The position numbers were made by a program, and so were the translations under genes. This document shows, piece after piece, positions 7,274 to 13,677 of a stretch of 16,220 bases of DNA (position 1 is its first letter; every line of letters starts with the position of its first letter). Where the stretch lies: contig CAVOBC010000071.1 in NCBI GenBank assembly GCA_963693635.1, forward strand, positions 1 through 16,220, read 5' to 3'. This stretch comes from CAVOBC01 sp963693635 (GTDB lineage Bacteria > Pseudomonadota > Gammaproteobacteria > Pseudomonadales > Azotimanducaceae). The notes beneath the pieces were generated by a model. That model was not told the origin of the DNA. It did not search any database and worked only from the letters and a program-made list of their open reading frames with translations.

Positions 7274-7621
7274 TCGCGGGGTCGCACGCGTCGGCTCCCG
7301 ACTTGCAGTACACGATTACTCAACACTGTGACCCGGTTGTTGGTTCTGAAGGTCCGCAGGGAGATCAAAGCGGTTGATGGACATGACAGATGCGGGCGCC
7401 GTGTTGTCGTTGGTGGAGATTCTACCTGACCTTTGAGCGGGCGATTGTCGCGCAGATCGTCACCAAAACCGTCGGGAAATTATACAAACAGCCAACCGTT
7501 GGATAGCCAGTTTGCGGCCGTTCGTCCGTAAGTGATTGAAATTGATCAGCAATGAATTTTACGGCGTGATTATTGCTGGATTTCGGTCGTTCACAACGAA
7601 TTATATTCAAAGGAAAGAAAA
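7274..7621. other. 348-base intergenic region between divergent genes
   Basis: No credible gene. The half next to 7622 is visibly richer in A and T than the surroundings and carries the sigma-54-like site at 7562-7577. A small interrupted palindrome, ccaac-c-gttgg (7492-7502), lies about 78 bases upstream of the -12 element, a plausible distance for an enhancer-binding protein site, but this is speculative. The half next to 7273 should hold the promoter of the FBP-domain gene; none could be recognised. Confidence 0.6.
7562..7577 (+). promoter_or_regulatory. Sigma-54-like (-24/-12) promoter of the PEP-CTERM gene
   Basis: The sequence cGGcgtGattaTTGCt has GG at 7563-7564 and GC at 7575-7576, exactly ten bases apart. 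Compared with the consensus TGGCACG-N4-TTGCW it keeps GGC, the final G of the first block and the whole TTGCT block, with three mismatches in the first block. A start about 12 bases after the GC would leave a leader of roughly 30-35 bases that contains the ribosome-binding site. Sigma-54 control is known for PEP-CTERM genes (the PrsK/PrsR system). One such site could arise by chance. Confidence 0.55.
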
Positions 7622-8275
7622 ATGAAAAAGACCTTAGAGCTCCTGACGGCGATGCTCCTGGTCGTTGGCACGACCCAGGCGTTGGCGGCCATCATGAGGT
7701 TCAATGCGGGGACTGCTGCTGAGAATGCGGCAAAGCGCGCTTTGTGGCTTGCGGCAGCCGGCGAGACCGCTGACTTCATCGAAGACTTCGAGACATCGGG
7801 TTTCATTCACAACCAGAACATTCACGGTACAGGTCTGACCGGTGGTCTGGTTCTGAGAGACACATCGGGTTCCGCATTGGTACGTACACGAACGGCCATC
7901 GCGGGCTCGATACCGGCGGGCGCCCTCGCTGCGACCCACAATGAGCAAGCCAATCTGGTGCTCGATTTTTCCGGCACTGCGGGTGGCGGTGTGAGCTACG
8001 TTGGGTTTCTGGACATTGATCACGCTGGCGTCAGTAGCACCATTACCACGGTTGGCGGCACGGCCTTGTCCTTCGACGGGACTGCCGCCGGCGGGGCGTC
8101 GGGTGAGTTCTTTGGCATTGTCAGCTCGGGCGCGTTGATCTCAACGATCGCCATGGACGCATCTGGCGATGGCCTCTGGGGCGTAGACAACATCGAGTTC
8201 GGCGTACCAGCACCGGGTGCCGTGTTCATTCTCGGGCTGGCTCTCGTCGCTCTCGGTCGACGCGCGCGCGTCTGA
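7622..8275 (+). CDS. PEP-CTERM-type secreted surface protein
   Basis: This 217-residue exported protein has a signal peptide (MKK, a hydrophobic core at about 5-20, probable cleavage after ALA near residue 22). The middle is rich in Gly, Ala, Ser and Thr, with EDFETSGF and GLWGVDNIEFG, a pattern common in PEP-CTERM proteins whose mature domains are otherwise poorly conserved. The C-terminus has VPAPG (195-199), a hydrophobic helix (200-211) and RRAR. This is a variant of the VPEP / helix / arginine-cluster tail that exosortase recognises and removes. Such proteins are sorted to the outer surface and often linked to exopolysaccharide. No exosortase or EPS gene is in the window, so the processing machinery would be elsewhere. 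A good ribosome-binding site (aaaggaaag) precedes the ATG. It has its own sigma-54-like promoter and a strong terminator, so it is probably a single-gene unit. The mature domain is not recognised. Confidence 0.82.
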   Translation: MKKTLELLTAMLLVVGTTQALAAIMRFNAGTAAENAAKRALWLAAAGETADFIEDFETSGFIHNQNIHGTGLTGGLVLRDTSGSALVRTRTAIAGSIPAGALAATHNEQANLVLDFSGTAGGGVSYVGFLDIDHAGVSSTITTVGGTALSFDGTAAGGASGEFFGIVSSGALISTIAMDASGDGLWGVDNIEFGVPAPGAVFILGLALVALGRRARV

Positions 8276-8285
8276 TCGCAGAAAC

Positions 8286-8321
8286 GATTGGAGTACCAAT
8301 CTGGGTACGAATCTGAGTACG
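8286..8321. repeat. 12-bp tandem repeat, three degenerate copies
   Basis: The adjacent units aatctgggtacg (8298-8309) and aatctgagtacg (8310-8321) differ by one base. The preceding 12 bases, gattggagtacc (8286-8297), fit the same pattern more loosely. They lie in the 3' leader-out of the PEP-CTERM gene, between its stop and its terminator. Function unknown. Confidence 0.7.
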
Positions 8322-8345
8322 AAGAGTGCTGTAAGAAGCACGAAG

Positions 8346-8373
8346 AAAAAAGGCAGGTTAACCTGCCTTTTTT
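8346..8373. terminator. Bidirectional Rho-independent terminator, perfect 28-base palindrome
   Basis: Six A, then ggcagg, the centre ttaa, cctgcc and six T form an exact palindrome, so both strands give a hairpin with a GC stem and a T-run. It serves the PEP-CTERM gene on the plus strand and the monooxygenase on the minus strand, whose stops lie 70 and 121 bases away. Confidence 0.93.
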
Positions 8374-8404
8374 GCCTGCGATTTGGCGGGGGCCCGCCCG
8401 TGCT

Positions 8405-8444
8405 CTGTCTGCCTGCCTTCCTGCCTGCCTGTTATCCATCTATC
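8405..8444. repeat. Tetranucleotide-periodic low-complexity tract
   Basis: Ten consecutive four-base blocks read ctgt, ctgc, ctgc, cttc, ctgc, ctgc, ctgt, tatc, catc, tatc. The strand is pyrimidine-rich and follows the bidirectional terminator. It lies outside any gene, so phase variation of a protein is not indicated. Confidence 0.75.
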
Positions 8445-8494
8445 TTTATCTGCGGGCCATTTTCTGGCGGCGGGCTCGCGGATTGACCCGAACG

Positions 8495-10423
8495 CTAGCC
8501 GAGTAGCTGATAGTCGTCGATATTGGGTCGCCGGGACTGTTGCCAGAATTCAACCAGGCTGAACGGCCAGTTCTGGGCAATTCGGCCTTTCTCGTTGCGG
8601 TACCAGGTCGGCGCTTTTGAAATGCCCCAGGCCATCTCCGCATTGCCTGCATCGATCTTCTCGTTGTACCGGTCGTGGACATCAGGCCGACAGTCGATCG
8701 CCTTTGCGCCGTTGTCCATCAACATCGCAAGGCAGCCCATCACGTAGCGCACTTCGCACTCGGAGAACATGATGATGCTGCCGTTGACCACAAGATTCGT
8801 ATTGGGGCCGTACAGACAGAAGAGATTGGGAAAATTGGGAATAGTGATGCCGAGGTAAGCCCTCGCGTCGCCGTCCCACTGGTCGTCGAGGCGTGTGCCG
8901 TCGCGACCGGTAATGGCGATGGGTGACAGAATTTTGCTGGCTGTGAAGCCCGTGCCATAGATCAGAACATCCGCATCGATCACCGTGCCATCGGTGGTCA
9001 CCACGCCTGTTTCGGTGATTTCCCGGATAGGCTCGGTGACAAGATCGACATTGTCGCGGGCGAGCGCCTGTAGCCAGTTGCCGTTGTCGATCAGGATGCG
9101 CTTTCCTGCCACCGGGTAGTCGGGAACGATCTTTGCAAACAGTTCGTCGTCCGGGCAAAGGCTCCGCAGCGATGCGGTCATCATCTCGCGCATCTGATCG
9201 CTCGCTTCGCTGATCGAGCGGTCAGTCTCATTCCACGCCGGGTCACGTTTTGCCGCGCTGAGGATGCCTTCGGATGTTCGCCAGAAGCTCGCAAACTTGT
9301 ACCACTGGGCGTAATAGGGCAGGTGTTGCAGCAGCCAGTGCTTACCGTCCGGCACGTCGGCATGGTAGTCCGCGTTATGAAAAATCCACGGCGGCGTGCG
9401 CTGGAAGATAGTCAGATGGCCAGCTTCCCGGGCGACCTCAGGTGCAAACTGGAAGGCAGATGCGCCGGTACCGATGACGATGACGCGCTTGCCGGACAGG
9501 TCCTGAGCGTGGTCCCACTCCGCAGAGTGAAAGGTCACGCCTGCAAAGCGGTCCCGTCCGGGCAGATCGGGCCACTTGGGACGGCTGAGTTGGCCGACGG
9601 CGGTGATCACGCCATTGGCAGTTGAACTGTGTTCGCCCTCTGGGCTCCGGGTCACGACGTGCCAGAGTTGATCGGTGTCATCGAATGTTGTCGAGACCAC
9701 TTCGGTGTTGAAACGGATGTGTTCGCGCATGGAATAGGCATCCGCGCAGTCTTCGAAGTATTCCTTGAGCACCGCCTGTGGGGAGAAAAACTGGGGCCAG
9801 TCTTTTGGCTTGAAGCTGTACGAGTACGTGTGATTCGGACTGTCCACACGGCAGCCCGGGTACGTGTTCTGCTGCCAGGTGCCGCCCACGTCGCCGTGTC
9901 GCTCATAGATCTCAAAAGCGATGCCTGCCTCTTTGAGTCGAATGCCCGCAAGCAGGCCTGACATGCCAGCGCCGATGACAATGACCTTGAATTCGGCCCG
10001 GGTTGCTTCCGGCACAGCGTCCATGCCGGGCGAGGCATAGGCGTCCGTACCGTCCAGCGCGAGTTCAGAGAGCAGAAACTCGCCGTAGTCGCTCGCGACC
10101 TCCTTGCCGATCATGAATTGCACCATGTCCTGCACTAGTGCCTGATCCGGAGGCGGTGGCAGCGGGTCGCCGCTGTCCCGACATGCGGTGATCATCTGAA
10201 ATGCCTGGTCCCGGACGTAGGCCTGGTCGGTTGCAGAAATGTTGCCCTGCGGATCGGTCAGAAAGCCTGCCTCCGGTCGAATGTCGCCGTGCAGGAATGA
10301 CCTGTCACCGGTCAGGTGAATCAGCGCGTTCATCAGGGTGGGAACGTGCGCGTGTTCGAGGGCATCGCGGATTACATCGTCGCCATCAGTGATAGGCGCG
10401 AGGCCCGGAATCTCGATTTTCAT
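8495..10423 (-). CDS. Flavin-containing Baeyer-Villiger monooxygenase, HAPMO-like
   Basis: This 642-residue protein is predicted to insert oxygen into ketones with FAD and NADPH. Residues 1-140 form an extra N-terminal helical domain (DALEHAHVPTLMNALIHLTG) as in 4-hydroxyacetophenone monooxygenase-type enzymes. The FAD-binding Rossmann motif is GAGMSG (151-156), followed by ERHGDVGGTW. The type I BVMO fingerprint FxGxxxHxxxW(P/D) is FAGVTFHSAEWD (293-304). The NADPH Rossmann motif is GTGASA (318-323). R342 in QRTPPW and D194 match the catalytic Arg337 and Asp66 of phenylacetone monooxygenase. The frame remains open upstream to 10948, but that extension shows no family features. ATG 10423 has GGGGA 7 bases upstream and starts the conserved domain. 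The gene ends at the shared terminator. The substrate (aryl or aliphatic ketone, possibly steroid-like) is unknown. Confidence 0.94.
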   Translation of the reverse strand: MKIEIPGLAPITDGDDVIRDALEHAHVPTLMNALIHLTGDRSFLHGDIRPEAGFLTDPQGNISATDQAYVRDQAFQMITACRDSGDPLPPPPDQALVQDMVQFMIGKEVASDYGEFLLSELALDGTDAYASPGMDAVPEATRAEFKVIVIGAGMSGLLAGIRLKEAGIAFEIYERHGDVGGTWQQNTYPGCRVDSPNHTYSYSFKPKDWPQFFSPQAVLKEYFEDCADAYSMREHIRFNTEVVSTTFDDTDQLWHVVTRSPEGEHSSTANGVITAVGQLSRPKWPDLPGRDRFAGVTFHSAEWDHAQDLSGKRVIVIGTGASAFQFAPEVAREAGHLTIFQRTPPWIFHNADYHADVPDGKHWLLQHLPYYAQWYKFASFWRTSEGILSAAKRDPAWNETDRSISEASDQMREMMTASLRSLCPDDELFAKIVPDYPVAGKRILIDNGNWLQALARDNVDLVTEPIREITETGVVTTDGTVIDADVLIYGTGFTASKILSPIAITGRDGTRLDDQWDGDARAYLGITIPNFPNLFCLYGPNTNLVVNGSIIMFSECEVRYVMGCLAMLMDNGAKAIDCRPDVHDRYNEKIDAGNAEMAWGISKAPTWYRNEKGRIAQNWPFSLVEFWQQSRRPNIDDYQLLG

Positions 10424-10844
10424 AGTGTTGTCCCCGTCTTGCCGGCACATCGTGCGAGGCCTGAGAAAGTGGATTGGACGTCCGCCTGACTGCGGCGGTT
10501 GCAGATTCGTATTGGCGCCAGGTCTGGGGTGGCGCTGCGTCTGAACGCGTGTTGCGACGCTGCCTTTGGCGCGCTGGACATCATGTTGCGCAAGTCGCAT
10601 CACCAGGACTTGAGGTGAAGAGTGTTTGATCAGCCAGCGGCCTGATGACACTGCGCTCAGCTTGCAAGGGCGTGCAATGTCGCACTTTGACCTGCTTTTG
10701 ACAAATGTGGCTGATGAATCAAGCTTTACTATGAGAGAGGGCGGGAGCCTGACGTCGCGACAGATTTCCGGCGCTCGATGCCTCCAAGGGAGTGAAGTTG
10801 TAACGCGCACCTGAGATGTTGCAAAACCTGTTGGGCGGCGTGTG
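10424..10844. other. 421-base intergenic region between divergent monooxygenase and sigma factor genes
   Basis: It should contain both promoters. A perfect TTGACA lies at 10698-10703 on the plus strand, but no TATAAT-like hexamer follows at 16-18 bases. The minus-strand frame stays open across the whole region without recognisable content, and a 62-codon plus-strand frame (10626-10814) also resembles nothing known. No RNA gene was recognised. Confidence 0.5.
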
Positions 10845-11495
10845 ATGCTACGAGACCTGTTGAACAAAGCGAACGAGCCGTACTCGGAGGACAGGGCCCT
10901 CGCGCGGCGAATGCTGCGGCAGGATGACCGCGCGATCACCGAGTTCATCGATTCGTACTTTCCGCGGCTCTACCGTTTTGCACTGACCCGAATGGGCCGG
11001 GACAGCATGGCGGCGGAAGATGTGGTGCAAGAGACCGTGATGATCGCGGCGCGCCGGATTGAAACCTACCGGGGTGATGCGTCGCTCCTGTCGTGGCTGA
11101 CGCGCATTCTGATCCGCGAACTGGTCAGGCACGAAAAACGCCGGGAACGGCGCGAAACCGTCATTCGATTGTTCGACGACGAGGAGATGATGGCGGGGCT
11201 CGCGGAGTCGCAGGACGGCGCGGCAGACATCGGGACCGATCATGTTGAGCAGGTGCACTACGTGCTCGACCGCCTGCCTAACCGGTCTGGAGACCTGCTG
11301 GAGTGGAAATACATTGAGGGTTTAAGCATCCGGGAAATCGGCGATCGGGTGGCCCTGGTGGGTCGTGACGACAACGGTGATGACCGCATCGCTCGCACCC
11401 GGCACGATCAGCCACTCCTGTCGTGTCAAAACCCGAACTGTCAGACGGTGATGCGCGAGCGCCCGGGCGAATTCGGTCGACGTTGGCGGTCGTGA
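10845..11495 (+). CDS. ECF-type sigma-70 factor, C-terminus lost and replaced
   Basis: This 216-residue frame begins with a normal ECF sigma factor. Region 2 covers about residues 22-95: ITEFIDSYFPRLYRFALTRM, AEDVVQETVMIAARRI, and the -10-recognising RGDASLLSWLTRILIREL. Region 4 starts at about 137 with VLDRLPNRSGDLLEWKYIEGLSIREIGDRVA. Resemblance stops near residue 170, at about base 11354. The remaining 46 residues (VGRDDNGDDRIARTRHDQ and onward) are the antisense reading of the STN gene on the other strand. The recognition helix of region 4 that reads the -35 element, normally followed by an RAR motif, is missing, so normal promoter recognition is doubtful. GTG at 10842 is an alternative start; the ribosome-binding site is weak. 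No anti-sigma gene follows. The gene is probably non-functional after a deletion, unless the junction is an assembly error. Confidence 0.83.
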   Translation: MLRDLLNKANEPYSEDRALARRMLRQDDRAITEFIDSYFPRLYRFALTRMGRDSMAAEDVVQETVMIAARRIETYRGDASLLSWLTRILIRELVRHEKRRERRETVIRLFDDEEMMAGLAESQDGAADIGTDHVEQVHYVLDRLPNRSGDLLEWKYIEGLSIREIGDRVALVGRDDNGDDRIARTRHDQPLLSCQNPNCQTVMRERPGEFGRRWRS

Positions 11496-11690
11496 CGGGT
11501 CCGCAATCGCAAGGTCCAGGCCCGGGTCGATGGTGTCTGGCGAGAAAATGACGTGAACGTTGTCCGCCTCGAATCGCGTCACGACATCGGCAAACGATTC
11601 GGCACGCCCCATCGTTGGCGCAACCAGAAACCCAAGGCTGACGGTCGCGGCGAGCAGGCCGGCAACGGCATCTTGGTAGCGGGCCCGCAA
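11322..11690 (-). pseudogene. Truncated STN-domain protein (probable 5' remnant of a TonB-dependent receptor)
   Basis: The 122-residue frame opens with a signal peptide (hydrophobic core AVAGLLAATVSLGFLVAP, probable cleavage after GRA near residue 30). SFADVVTRFEADNVHVIFSP, DLAIADPSRPPTSTEFARALAHHRLTVRVLTRQEWLIVPG (about 32-98) then fits the STN (secretin and TonB N-terminal short) domain. ITVVVTTHQGHPIAD (104-118) looks like the first strands of a carboxypeptidase-regulatory-like or plug domain. It breaks off there, and the last residues are the antisense of the sigma factor gene. The start is TTG at 11688-11690, one base after the sulfatase TGA, so translation is probably coupled. STN domains usually head TonB-dependent receptors about 700-1000 residues long, so most of this protein is missing. 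An alternative is a deliberately short STN protein, but the coincident loss of sigma homology argues against it. Confidence 0.65.
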
Positions 11691-11691
11691 T

Positions 11692-13242
11692 TCAGGCGAT
11701 ACCGAGCCGTTCGAATTGCTCGCTCGGCGCTGACACCGAGGTGAGCGCCACGTGGAGCATTTCGATCATTCGTTTTTCGACCGGTTCGCCGATTCGATTC
11801 TCTGTTTCACCCGGGTCATCCCGTGTCACGTAGACGTGATCATCGCCGATCTTCGGGCTCATCGCCCAGAACGGCAACAGATCGCCGGCGCGAAAAGGCT
11901 GGCGGATGACCGGGATGTCGGAGCCGGGCATGAAGTCGAGCGTGGCGCGTTTGTCCGGATTGGGCAGGCGTAGGCCGGGACGCCCTGGAATCGGCATTGT
12001 GGACCAGCGATTGGACCACATTGATAGTGGCAGCCCATCACCAACCGGAGCCTTCATTAGTTTGTTGGTGCCGTCCTGGATTTGCACCCACTGACCGTAG
12101 GTGCCGCCGATCGCCCACTCGCGGATGCTGGTGGCGGTGCCATTGACAAGCGGCATGAGCGAATGCCCGTGGGTAATGTGCGAGACCTCGACAGCGAAGA
12201 TGTCGCGCAGTGTTGCATTGATGTCGACATTGGTGGTCAGCGCGCCGCACTCGCGTGCGGCGACTCCGGGCGCCGCGACAAAAAGGGGCGTGTGACCCAT
12301 CGGTTCAAAGTTGGGAACGCCTGGCTTGCCGAAGATGTCGCGCTCGCCGAGGTAGTGGCCGTGGTCTGTGCACAGGATGAGTGTCGTGTCCTGCCATAGG
12401 TCGTTTTTGTCCATGACGTCGAGGACCTTGCCCAGCCAGTGATCGATCATGGACAGCTTGGAGCCGTAGTTGGCTCGCACGTGTTGCCCCTGGCGCTCGG
12501 TTATGACGCCGTTTTTGACCGCGTCGATGGCATAGGGCGGCCAGATCATGGTTGGCTCGTCCCAGTCCGGGTCATAGCGGCCGGCCCACGGTTTTGGCGT
12601 GTCGAACGGTTCGTGCGGGTCAAATTCGTCGACGAAAACCAGGAATTCATCGTGGTGGGGCGCGTGTTGTTCGAGCCAGTCGGCAGTGGCGGCCATCGTG
12701 CGCGGCCCCGGGAAATCGGCTTCTGAGCGAAACCACGTTCTTGACAGCTCCGACGGCCACTTGCCGCCCCGAATGTCATCGGCCGCTGGAACCGCGGGCG
12801 TTCCCGCCCACGACGGGTCCGCGCGTGTCTTCCAGGGGTCGCCCTCGTGCCCGCGCAGATAGTCCCAGGCGGCGAAATCGGTGTGGTAGTTCTCGCCCCC
12901 CGTTTCAAAGAGGTGCGGGTGGTCGGTGATAAGGACTGTCGGGATGTTTTTGCGGCGCAATTGATAGGTGATGGGCCGCTCCCACAGCTCAATTGAACCC
13001 CACGGCTTCCACAGAAAGTCGAGGGCACCTACCAGGATGTCGTGCCTGGCCGGCAGGCACGGCAGCGACCCTGTGTAGTGGTTGCTAAAGCGCACGGAGC
13101 GTGCGGCCAGCCGGTCCAGGTTCGGTGTGTCGAATTCGTCGCTGCCATAGGCGCCCAGCAGGTGGCGATTCAGGCTGTCCAGGAGGATGACGACGACCTT
13201 GCCGGTCAGGCCTGCGGCAGTGGTTGGAGTGTTCGATGGCAA
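11692..13242 (-). CDS. Sulfatase, cysteine type (FGly motif CxPxR), cytoplasmic
   Basis: This 516-residue protein belongs to the alkaline phosphatase/sulfatase superfamily and should hydrolyse a sulfate ester (a phosphonate or phosphate ester is possible). C62-L-P64-A-R66 within SLPCLPARHDILVG is the formylglycine-conversion signature. Metal and catalytic elements are VVVILLDSLNRHLLGAYG (D22), DEFDPHEPFDTP (D207, H209), YGSKLSMIDHWLGKVLD, and LCTDHGHYLGERDIFGKP (D292, H293, K305). No signal peptide is visible, unlike most carbohydrate sulfatases, so it probably acts in the cytoplasm. Activity needs an FGly-generating enzyme or anSME, and neither is in the window. The start is TTG at 13240-13242, supported by GAGG 6 bases upstream; no ATG fits. 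The truncated STN gene follows one base after its stop, suggesting that uptake and desulfation were once linked. Confidence 0.92.
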   Translation of the reverse strand: MPSNTPTTAAGLTGKVVVILLDSLNRHLLGAYGSDEFDTPNLDRLAARSVRFSNHYTGSLPCLPARHDILVGALDFLWKPWGSIELWERPITYQLRRKNIPTVLITDHPHLFETGGENYHTDFAAWDYLRGHEGDPWKTRADPSWAGTPAVPAADDIRGGKWPSELSRTWFRSEADFPGPRTMAATADWLEQHAPHHDEFLVFVDEFDPHEPFDTPKPWAGRYDPDWDEPTMIWPPYAIDAVKNGVITERQGQHVRANYGSKLSMIDHWLGKVLDVMDKNDLWQDTTLILCTDHGHYLGERDIFGKPGVPNFEPMGHTPLFVAAPGVAARECGALTTNVDINATLRDIFAVEVSHITHGHSLMPLVNGTATSIREWAIGGTYGQWVQIQDGTNKLMKAPVGDGLPLSMWSNRWSTMPIPGRPGLRLPNPDKRATLDFMPGSDIPVIRQPFRAGDLLPFWAMSPKIGDDHVYVTRDDPGETENRIGEPVEKRMIEMLHVALTSVSAPSEQFERLGIA

Positions 13243-13248
13243 TGGGGA

Positions 13249-13252
13249 CCTC
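13249..13252 (-). promoter_or_regulatory. Ribosome-binding site fixing the TTG start of the sulfatase
   Basis: GAGG on the minus strand lies 6 bases before the TTG at 13242-13240. With the sulfatase core starting only about 15 codons later, this supports an unusual TTG start. Confidence 0.55.
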
Positions 13253-13580
13253 GCGCGAGCTTTATTTTTAGTGGTGAGTCATATTGTCCGGGATTCGCAT
13301 CGCCCGCAACGCGCGTTGGCAGATTCCGTCATCGACGGGCGCTCGCCATTCAGGTGCCGGTGGTGACGGTGACAGTCGTGCTTTCTTTAGATGCAGCCGA
13401 CGCTGGAAATCTGTCGCCGACAATTAGCAGCATTTCACGGTGTGGGATTATCGCGCTGTCGCGCCGGGAACTCACGGCACCTTGCTTTAGTTCCATGAAA
13501 GGTGGCCGAAAAAGCAGCCTGATAGTCCGATACATGGATTTCACGTTCGCTTCGCGAGCGGGCTGAGGCCCGCGACTCTG

Positions 13581-13604
13581 AAAAAGTGCGGGAAAGCACT
13601 TCTT
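13581..13604 (-). terminator. Probable Rho-independent terminator of the serine hydrolase gene
   Basis: On the minus strand AAGAAGTGC, loop tttccc, GCACTTTTT pairs over nine bases with one G-U, and the right arm ends in a run of five T. It lies about 75 bases after the stop at 13678. The stem is not GC-rich, so strength is moderate. Confidence 0.55.
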
Positions 13605-13677
13605 TAGCACCCTGTTAGTGTGGAACAGATGTCTCGCCGTCAGGGGGCCTTGGCATCCTCCTGATTTGGCCTGGCGG

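Larger units (their letters stand above)
13243..13677. other. 435-base intergenic region between two minus-strand genes
   Basis: No credible gene. It holds the terminator at 13581-13604, a second perfect hairpin gcgggc-tgag-gcccgc at 13558-13573 without a T-run, and presumably the sulfatase promoter close to 13250-13320, which could not be identified with confidence. An 86-codon minus-strand frame (13350-13610, GTG start) has no recognisable features. Confidence 0.5.

Noticed and set aside
10698..10703. Perfect TTGACA as a -35 element for the sigma factor gene
   Set aside because: No acceptable -10 hexamer occurs at 16-18 bases; the nearest candidate (tactat) is 24 bases away.
10626..10814. 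62-codon plus-strand frame upstream of the sigma factor
   Set aside because: No family resemblance and no clear ribosome-binding site; treated as non-coding.
10424..10948. Upstream extension of the monooxygenase frame, giving 817 codons
   Set aside because: The extra 175 residues are Arg/Ser-rich without family features and overlap the sigma factor gene start. The ATG at 10423 has a good ribosome-binding site and begins the conserved domain.
13558..13573. gcgggc-tgag-gcccgc hairpin as a terminator
   Set aside because: Neither strand has a T-run after the stem, and the adjacent hairpin at 13581-13604 is a better candidate.
13350..13610. 86-codon minus-strand frame between serine hydrolase and sulfatase
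   Set aside because: It starts with GTG inside the probable terminator hairpin, lacks a spaced ribosome-binding site and shows no known domain.
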